Shown in pieces: positions 58,648 through 64,000 of a DNA stretch of 64,000 nt. Every line of letters begins with the position of its first letter. Position 1 is the stretch's first letter. This DNA comes from Paenarthrobacter sp. JL.01a (GTDB lineage Bacteria > Actinomycetota > Actinomycetes > Actinomycetales > Micrococcaceae), in the NCBI RefSeq assembly GCF_025452095.1, contig NZ_CP104877.1, forward strand, positions 1,178,001-1,242,000, in the 5' to 3' direction. A program made the position numbers and the translations under genes. A model generated the notes under the pieces. That model was given only the letters and a program-made list of their open reading frames with translations. It had not been told where the DNA came from and made no database searches.

Positions 58648-59566
58648 GGTGGATGTACCTTTCCTGGATGAGCCCGCGGCGCGTCGCAGCGAGGGCAGCG
58701 CCATCCAAGCCGTCGCCGAGCGGGGCCACCACCTCAATCCCAGCCGAAGCCAGGGACTTCCGCAAGAGCCCGGCGAAGAACTCTGAACTGACAACCCCGC
58801 CCAGCAGCGCAACCCGCGGGGAAGGGTCCTCGCCGCAGGCAAGCTGGACCGTGCGGGTCAGGATGCGGCAGGCCTCGCCGATGATCCCATGTGCGACGGC
58901 GTCACCGGCCTCCGCTGCCTGCAGAACCAAGGGCGCGAACCGGGCCATCGCCCTGTACGGGTTTTCCTGTTCCGCCAGCCATCCCGGCAGCTGCTCCGGC
59001 GACTCCACCAGAGCCCCGGCCGCAGCCGACAACGATGTGGAGGGGCCGCCGTCGTGCGCTTCGAGGACGGCCTGCAAACCGCGTTGGCCGATCCACCGGC
59101 CGCTGCCTTGATCGCCAAGGTACGGTCCCCAACCATCGGCGCGGTGCAGCATGCCGGCCTGGTCAAAACGGAACGCGACGGCGCCTGTTCCCACTATCAA
59201 CGTAGTTCCGGGCGCGCCTTGGAGAGCACCGAGCTGCGCGGCCGTGGCATCGGAGAGGACAGCCGCCGGGACACCGAACCTCTTCGAAAGCATCGTGGCA
59301 AGCTCGCGGGACTTTTCGGCTGATGCTTCCACGCCTGCCACGGCCGCACCGATTCCCGTGAGGGTGCTGACCGGGAGCCCGGGCGGGAGCAGGCTGACCG
59401 TCTCAAGGAGGAGATCGAACGCTTGGGTGGGCCCGTTCTCGACGTGGACGCCGGGGAAGCCGTGCTGGTCGGCGGCGCCCAGGAGTTCGTCGCCGCGGCG
59501 CAGTTCCACGCGACAGCGGCTCTTCCCTACATCGGCGACAAGAACGACCTCTTTGGGGGATTCCAT
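58622..59566 (-). CDS. BadF/BadG-type N-acetylglucosamine (amino-sugar) kinase
   Basis: A 314-aa ASKHA-fold kinase. VLVADVGKSRCRVEL is the first phosphate loop, GTTLIVGTGAVAFRF the second, and GGVVSSEFFAGLLRKSL the adenosine part. The group includes N-acetylglucosamine and MurNAc kinases. Being first of three genes with murQ and an MFS carrier, it most likely phosphorylates MurNAc or GlcNAc taken up from wall recycling. Confidence 0.88.
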   Translation of the reverse strand: MESPKEVVLVADVGKSRCRVELRRGDELLGAADQHGFPGVHVENGPTQAFDLLLETVSLLPPGLPVSTLTGIGAAVAGVEASAEKSRELATMLSKRFGVPAAVLSDATAAQLGALQGAPGTTLIVGTGAVAFRFDQAGMLHRADGWGPYLGDQGSGRWIGQRGLQAVLEAHDGGPSTSLSAAAGALVESPEQLPGWLAEQENPYRAMARFAPLVLQAAEAGDAVAHGIIGEACRILTRTVQLACGEDPSPRVALLGGVVSSEFFAGLLRKSLASAGIEVVAPLGDGLDGAALAATRRGLIQERYIHRDGTNWPD

Positions 59567-59578
59567 GAAGCAACCCTA

Positions 59579-59641
59579 TGTTGCGCGGCCTGCCCTGCGT
59601 GGTTAGGCGTGGGCTTGCCGCGCAGAGCGGGCCTCACAACG
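59579..59641. repeat. REP-like palindrome, GCGGGCCTC family, copy 1
   Basis: GTTGCGCGGCCTGCCCTGCG, a centre with TTAGGCGTGGGCTTGC, then CGCAGAGCGGGCCTCACAAC. The outer arms are imperfect complements. Followed 11 bases later by a second copy in the same direction. Confidence 0.8.
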
Positions 59642-59652
59642 CGCGGCTCTCT

Positions 59653-59715
59653 CGTTGTGGGGCCTGCTCTGCGTGCTTAGGCGTGGGTTTGCCGCGCAAA
59701 GCGGGCCTCGCAACG
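59653..59715. repeat. REP-like palindrome, GCGGGCCTC family, copy 2
   Basis: CGTTGTGGGGCCTGCTCTGC, centre TTAGGCGTGGGTTTGC, then CGCAAAGCGGGCCTCGCAAC. More than 80 per cent like copy 1 by eye. Lies between nagK and DUF559-like paralog 2. Confidence 0.8.
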
Positions 59716-59755
59716 TCTGTGGAGGAGAAGTCTCACCCCCTCATGGGCGCGATTT

Positions 59756-59769
59756 CTGTGGATAACTGA
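59756..59769 (+). promoter_or_regulatory. Shared leader motif before DUF559-like gene 2
   Basis: CTGTGGATAACTGA, identical to 55264-55277 and also ending 34 bases before its ATG. Confidence 0.65.
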
Positions 59770-59802
59770 ATGCGGACCATCGTTTCCGGCGAGCATTGTT
59801 CA

Positions 59803-60732
59803 ATGCGGAAACCCAACCCTTTGCCGGTAAACGTTGACCCCCGTGGCTTCCTGGTCGCTGAGGCCTATGCCGCTGGTGTGCCTCGGTGGCGGCTCCAAGC
59901 CAGCGGGCTCGTAACCCCCAGTCGTGGCCTTCGACTGGCCAAGGCAGACGAGCGCGATCTTGCCATGGTGGCTCGGCTGCACACGGCTGTCACTCCGAGA
60001 TGCGCAGTCAGCCACATCACGGCAGCTCTGTTGTGGTCAATCCCGCTACCGATGTACCTGGAAGACGAGGGGGTAACAGGGCCGATCCACGTCACTCGCA
60101 GGCACGAGATCGGTCGGGTGAAGCGCCGCGGCGTCGTCGGACATCGGGCGCCGCTCCTGGCCAGGGATGTCCGGTTGGTCAATGGAGTCCAACTCACCTC
60201 GCCCGAATGGACTTGGGTGGACCTGGCGCGACATCTTGGGAGGTCATCTCTCGTAGCGGCCGGGGATGCACTGCTTAAGCGTAAGGAACCGCTCACCTCG
60301 ATTGAAGCCATTCAAGAAGTCATTGATCGCCGTCCAAAGGTCAAAGGCATACGGATGGCGCGGGCTATCCTTCCTCTGCTTCGAGCCGGTGTCGACTCGC
60401 CCCGGGAGTCACGCTTGCGCCTAAAGATTCTCGACGCCGGTTTCCCGGAGCCTGCCGTAACGCGGCCCGTCTTCGATGATCAAGGAAACTACATTTCGAC
60501 TCCTGACCTGCAATACAAGGAGTACAAGATCGCCCTCGAATACGAAGGCGATCACCACCGATCAGACCCGGTCCAATGGGGCAAGGACATTGAGCGTGAC
60601 GACCGGCTGCGGGCGTTGGGCTGGACCGTGCTCCGATTCTCAGACGTCCAGATGAAGGGCGGCTGGGGCCATGCCGAAAAGAAGATCCAGGACGCTTTGC
60701 TGTCCCGCGGGTGGCGGCGCCTGCCTTCGTAA
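59803..60732 (+). CDS. DUF559-like nuclease-fold protein, paralog 2
   Basis: A 309-aa protein related to the one at 55311. N-terminal regulator-like part (AEAYAAGVPRWRLQASGLV), middle with HITAALLWSIPLP, and a C-terminal PD-(D/E)xK-like domain: SPRESRLRLKILDAGFP, STPDLQYKEYKIALEYEGDHH, DRLRALGWTVLRFS. ATG 59803 is chosen over 59770 because the leader motif to ATG distance then equals that of paralog 1 (34 bases). Repeats flank it on both sides, which suggests a mobile or duplicated unit. Confidence 0.82.
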   Translation: MRKPNPLPVNVDPRGFLVAEAYAAGVPRWRLQASGLVTPSRGLRLAKADERDLAMVARLHTAVTPRCAVSHITAALLWSIPLPMYLEDEGVTGPIHVTRRHEIGRVKRRGVVGHRAPLLARDVRLVNGVQLTSPEWTWVDLARHLGRSSLVAAGDALLKRKEPLTSIEAIQEVIDRRPKVKGIRMARAILPLLRAGVDSPRESRLRLKILDAGFPEPAVTRPVFDDQGNYISTPDLQYKEYKIALEYEGDHHRSDPVQWGKDIERDDRLRALGWTVLRFSDVQMKGGWGHAEKKIQDALLSRGWRRLPS

Positions 60733-60736
60733 GTCG

Positions 60737-60839
60737 GGTTGCTTGAGCAGAGCGGGCCTCGCAAGGGTGGGGGTGGATTTGTGGGGCCTGGTTTGCGTGG
60801 CAAGCGCAAGGAATGAAACGCAAAGCGGGCCTCGCAACG
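60737..60839. repeat. REP-like palindrome, GCGGGCCTC family, half copy and copy 3
   Basis: A half element with GCAGAGCGGGCCTCGCAA (60747-60764), then a full element with TTGTGGGGCCTGGTTTGCGT and ACGCAAAGCGGGCCTCGCAA (60779-60837). Lies between paralog 2 and purH. Confidence 0.75.
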
Positions 60840-60951
60840 GAGGGTGCAAAGACGCAAAACCAGCCGCACACCGAAACACGATAAACTCTCCGTATCCCCA
60901 TCAAACGCGACACCACCCGCGACATCTACGCGAACTAAGACGGAGACTTTT

Positions 60952-62622
60952 GTGAGCTTGACGCAGCTTGACCGTGTTCCCATCCGCCGTGCACTGATCT
61001 CGGTTTACGACAAGACGGGACTGGAGGAGCTCGCGAAGGGCCTGCACGCAGCCGGCGTCGCCATCGTTTCCACCGGCTCCACCGCCAAGAAGATCGCCGC
61101 CGCAGGCATCCCGGTCAAGGAAGTCGAAGAAGTCACCGGCTCCCCGGAAATGCTCGATGGCCGCGTCAAGACCCTGCACCCGCGCGTGCACGGCGGCATC
61201 CTCGCCGACCGTCGCGTCCCGGCCCACATGGAAACTCTGGCCGGCATGGAGATCGAAACGTTCGACCTCGTGGTGGTCAACCTCTACCCCTTCGTGGAGA
61301 CCGTGAAGTCCGGCGCTGCGCAGGACGACGTCGTCGAGCAGATCGATATCGGAGGCCCCGCCATGGTGCGCTCCGCCGCGAAGAACCACGCCGCCGTCGC
61401 CATTGTCACGGACCCGAACTTCTACGGCGCTGTTGTTGACGCCGCGGCCCACGGCGGCTTTGACCTGAACACCCGTCGTCGCCTGGCTGCGAAGGCCTTC
61501 GCCCACACCGCCAGCTACGACAACGCCGTGGCAAGCTGGACCGCCAGCCAGTTCCTGGACGAAGACGGCGACGGCGTCATCGACTGGCCCGCCTACGCCG
61601 GCCTGGCCCTGGAGCGCTCCGAGGTCCTCCGCTACGGCGAAAACCCGCACCAGCAGGCCGCGCTCTACGTGGACAAGGCAGCTCCGGCCGGCATCGCCCA
61701 GGCCGACCAGCTCCACGGCAAGGCCATGAGCTACAACAACTTCGTCGACGCCGATGCCGCCCTCCGCGCGGCCTTCGACTTCACTGAGCCCGCCGTCGCC
61801 ATCATCAAGCACGCCAACCCGTGCGGTGTTGCTGTCGGTTCGGCCGACGCTGCCGATCCGATCGCCGACGCCCACGCCAAGGCACACGCCTGCGACCCCG
61901 TCTCTGCGTTCGGTGGCGTCATCGCAGCCAACCGCACCGTCACCGCAGGCATGGCCCGGACCGTTGCCGACATCTTCACCGAGGTTGTCATCGCCCCGGA
62001 CTTCGAGCCGGAAGCCGTTGAGATCCTCTCCAAGAAGAAGAACATCCGCCTCCTCGCCCTGCCCGAGGGCTACGGCCGCTACCCGTCCGAGATGCGCCAG
62101 GTTTCCGGTGGCGTCCTGGTCCAGATGAGCGACAAGGTGGACGCCGACGGCGACAACCCCGCCAACTGGACGCTCGCCGCCGGCGAAGCTGCTGACGAGA
62201 AGACCCTCGCAGACCTCGCCTTCGCCTGGACCGCCTGCCGCGCAGCGAAGTCCAACGCGATCCTCCTGGCCGACAACGGCGCAGCAGTGGGCATCGGCAT
62301 GGGCCAGGTCAACCGCCTCGACTCCTGCAAGCTGGCGGTCGAGCGCGCCAATACGCTGGGCGTCCAGGTGGAGTCCGACGTCGACGGCGCTGGCGGTGCC
62401 TCCAACGCCAGCGGTGCCAACGCACCTGAGCGTGCACGCGGTGCCGTGGCAGCCTCGGATGCGTTCTTCCCGTTCGCTGACGGCCTGCAGATCCTGATCG
62501 ACGCCGGTGTCCGCGCCGTGGTCCAGCCCGGTGGTTCGGTCCGCGACGAGGAAGTCATCGCCGCGGCAAACGCTGCAGGCATCACGATGTACTTCACGGG
62601 TGCACGCCACTTCTTCCACTAG
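60952..62622 (+). CDS. purH: Bifunctional AICAR formyltransferase/IMP cyclohydrolase
   Basis: A 556-aa enzyme for the last two steps of IMP synthesis. N-terminal IMP cyclohydrolase: [30 protein letters not shown], and [14 protein letters not shown] (71-84). C-terminal AICAR transformylase: [24 protein letters not shown], and [14 protein letters not shown] with the end [11 protein letters not shown] 60952 has CGGAGA at 5 bases. In a purN-purH order broken by a cluster of other genes. A 594-aa antisense reading across it is only a codon-bias shadow. Confidence 0.97.
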   Translation: MSLTQLDRVPIRRALISVYDKTGLEELAKGLHAAGVAIVSTGSTAKKIAAAGIPVKEVEEVTGSPEMLDGRVKTLHPRVHGGILADRRVPAHMETLAGMEIETFDLVVVNLYPFVETVKSGAAQDDVVEQIDIGGPAMVRSAAKNHAAVAIVTDPNFYGAVVDAAAHGGFDLNTRRRLAAKAFAHTASYDNAVASWTASQFLDEDGDGVIDWPAYAGLALERSEVLRYGENPHQQAALYVDKAAPAGIAQADQLHGKAMSYNNFVDADAALRAAFDFTEPAVAIIKHANPCGVAVGSADAADPIADAHAKAHACDPVSAFGGVIAANRTVTAGMARTVADIFTEVVIAPDFEPEAVEILSKKKNIRLLALPEGYGRYPSEMRQVSGGVLVQMSDKVDADGDNPANWTLAAGEAADEKTLADLAFAWTACRAAKSNAILLADNGAAVGIGMGQVNRLDSCKLAVERANTLGVQVESDVDGAGGASNASGANAPERARGAVAASDAFFPFADGLQILIDAGVRAVVQPGGSVRDEEVIAAANAAGITMYFTGARHFFH

Positions 62623-62669
62623 GAACCGGGCGCTCTGATGGAGCGCGCACTTTGAAGCAGCCCAACGCA

Positions 62670-62702
62670 ACGGCGGCCGCCCCAAAAGGGGACGGCCGCC
62701 GT
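62670..62702. terminator. Bidirectional hairpin between purH and protease gene
   Basis: ACGGCGGCCG with CCCC/GGGG inner pairs, loop AAAA, and CGGCCGCCGT. Convergent gene ends lie on both sides. Confidence 0.85.
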
Positions 62703-62730
62703 CGTACTTAACAGGGACTTGCCAAATAAG

Positions 62731-63732
62731 TTACGAAGCCGCCGCGGTGTTGTAGGTGGACTGGATCACGGTGCCCCAGTAGGGCCCGTACATGGTGGTG
62801 GAGTTGCTGCCGTAGCCGTAGGAGTTGACCGAATTCTGGTAGCCGGTGGAGCTGTTGCCGATGAACCACGGACCGCCCGAGGAACCACCGGTCATGTTGC
62901 AGGGGATGCCCTGGGAGTTGAACTGCGGGTTGTAAGGATCGTTGGTGGCGGTGCCGGAGCAGCTCTTCAGCGATTCGCCGTTGAAGGGTGAGGCTGCCGG
63001 GTAGCCGAAGGACTTGTAGCTCAGGCCGCGGGCGGCGTTGAACTGGACGCCGGAGGAGCCCACGACGTCGGCGAGCTTCTGGCCGTTGAGGGTGTTCATG
63101 ACGGCGAAGGCGGTGTCGTACTGCATGTTGCCGTTGGAGGCCCACTGGCTGGGGGAGTACAGCGCCTTTGCCGTCCACTTCCCGTAGGGTGCAGCGCCGT
63201 TGAGGTAGGCGGGCACGAAGACGAAGTTGGTTGCGTAGGCCCCCGGACCTTCATTGACGCAGTGGCCGGCGGTGGACACTGTGCTCTTGTTGGCCGCTGT
63301 CACGGAGTTGCCGGAGCAGACGTAGTTGGAGCCGCCCAGGGTGAAGAAGATCTTGCCGATGTGCTTGACCGGGGTTTCGCTCTGGTTGACCTTGCGGTCG
63401 ATGGTGGTGGAGTCTGTGGCCGCGGGTTGCCCGGCGATGCTGCTGATGGCGCCCGGGGCTTCGGTGACCGGGGCTTTGCCGGGGTTCAGGAGCCGGCCGC
63501 GTTCCAGGGCTTTGGCGCCGAGGATGTCGCCGGACTTGGCATTCTTCATCCGTTCCGGCGTCCAGTAATCTGCAGCGCCGGCGTCGGACACTGCATGGCT
63601 GCTGACCGCCGCGCCGGACGTGTCCGCGTCTTTCGACGGTGCTGCGTTGGCGCTGGTGGTTCCAACCAGCGCCAGGATTGCGGCAGCGGACAGACTCAGC
63701 AGGCTTGTGGCCAGGGTCTTGGTTTTTGTCAC
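62731..63732 (-). CDS. Secreted trypsin-like serine protease
   Basis: A 333-aa protein with a signal peptide (residues 1-30, ending ANA-A) and a pro-region to about 120. The chymotrypsin-fold domain holds the triad: H157 in STAGHCV, D206 in QYDTAFAVM, and S285 in GGSSGGPWF. Cys pairs (139/158 and 258/278) may form disulfides. It resembles the glutamyl-endopeptidase/V8-like secreted proteases of actinobacteria. GTG 63732 has AGGAA 5 bases upstream. Confidence 0.92.
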   Translation of the reverse strand: MTKTKTLATSLLSLSAAAILALVGTTSANAAPSKDADTSGAAVSSHAVSDAGAADYWTPERMKNAKSGDILGAKALERGRLLNPGKAPVTEAPGAISSIAGQPAATDSTTIDRKVNQSETPVKHIGKIFFTLGGSNYVCSGNSVTAANKSTVSTAGHCVNEGPGAYATNFVFVPAYLNGAAPYGKWTAKALYSPSQWASNGNMQYDTAFAVMNTLNGQKLADVVGSSGVQFNAARGLSYKSFGYPAASPFNGESLKSCSGTATNDPYNPQFNSQGIPCNMTGGSSGGPWFIGNSSTGYQNSVNSYGYGSNSTTMYGPYWGTVIQSTYNTAAAS

Positions 63733-64000
63733 GTTGTTCCTACCTATCGAGGGAGCGAGGCGGCCAGTGATGGCGACCGCCGACTGACGGAATCGAAGCT
63801 ACCGGTCGTGTGACAAGTTTGTAAAGAGATGTTTCAGGCTTTGTGATAATTTGCTGTCACTTGCTTGTCATGCTGACAGGAGAAGCGCGCGACGCCGGCA
63901 GTCGGCGGCGGTGGGCGGGCCGCCGTCGGGCGTCAACCACCGGAACCGGGTAACGAACACGTGATCCCGGACACGAAGAGCCGCCAAAACGGTCTACTCG
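63733..64000. other. Upstream region of the protease gene
   Basis: No gene seen to the window end. On the minus strand TTTACA and TAGCTT are 18 bases apart (about 63796-63825) and may be the protease promoter. Short direct repeats (TTGTCA, TGTCAC, TTTGTGATAA) lie at 63840-63880. Confidence 0.4.

Noticed and set aside
60901..62685. 594-aa open frame antisense to purH
   Set aside because: The purH reading is a complete, motif-rich enzyme. The opposite frame is open because of strong GC3 bias and its protein is repetitive in Gly, Val, Asp and His without any motif.
1..64000. tRNA or rRNA genes
   Set aside because: No stretch with tRNA TTCGANNC arm in the right setting or rRNA-like sequence was noticed. 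A dedicated scan would be decisive and was not possible.

Overview
The window reads as chromosomal DNA of a high-GC actinobacterium of the Micrococcaceae, most like Arthrobacter or Paenarthrobacter. The reasons are strong GC bias at third codon positions, many GTG/TTG starts, mycothiol-era style families (DinB, SRPBCC, ANTAR, LAL-type LuxR), Excalibur lipoproteins, and the order DUF6350-like membrane protein / purN / purH. This is inference from gene content and gene order; no search was run.

Layout. 1-2.4 kb: a VapBC toxin-antitoxin pair, and divergent from it a LmrA/YxaF-type TetR regulator with an SDR gene. 2.4-6.8 kb: a divergent nucleoside-use cluster (GntR and ribokinase one way; MFS transporter and nucleoside hydrolase the other). 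6.8-12.1 kb: mixed accessory genes (an ArsR-SRPBCC fusion, a lipoprotein, DinB, VOC, SDR, GNAT, a disordered protein). 12.3-15.8 kb: a GAF-ANTAR regulator, an MFS exporter and TerC. 16-18.5 kb: a pnuC-nadR-nrtR operon behind a 31-bp perfect palindrome. 18.6-20.6 kb: small membrane proteins, a winged-helix regulator, and an ArsR/SRPBCC pair. 20.6-24.9 kb: agmatine deiminase, N-carbamoylputrescine amidase, TetR and an NCS1 permease. 24.9-25.6 kb: an alpha/beta hydrolase broken by an IS481 remnant. 25.8-27.2 kb: a secreted DUF2599-like protein and an unlisted small ORF behind a phased repeat array. 27.4-40 kb: MarR/EamA, a beta-lactamase-fold lipoprotein, a TM2 protein, an SRA-HNH type IV restriction enzyme, an APC permease, a C39-like protein, a DHFR-like reductase, and a frameshifted flavin monooxygenase. 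40-45.4 kb: cspA with a structured leader, a large LAL/MalT-type LuxR regulator behind a second phased array, an APC permease, and a third array. 45.4-52.5 kb: two Excalibur lipoproteins, a P-loop kinase, UDP-glucose dehydrogenase plus GT4, and an HspR/Hsp20/DnaJ group. 52.8-63.7 kb: DUF6350-like protein, purN, two DUF559-like paralogs, an MFS-murQ-nagK amino-sugar cluster, purH and a secreted serine protease.

The most striking non-genic signal is a set of three intergenic arrays of the asymmetric element CTAGGTGKT, repeated on one strand with 21-22 bp (or 42-44 bp) spacing. That is two helical turns per step. One array runs into the -35 of the LAL-type LuxR gene and another lies just upstream of a promoter for the small ORF and secreted protein. 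MalT-family activators bind asymmetric boxes in direct repeat, so these arrays are good candidates for the operator sites of this regulator. Two further dispersed palindromic repeat families occur, one with its copies at gene ends and one flanking a DUF559-like gene.

Limits: all family names come from reading motifs by eye. Starts were chosen from ribosome-binding sites and overlaps; promoters and operators are candidates only.
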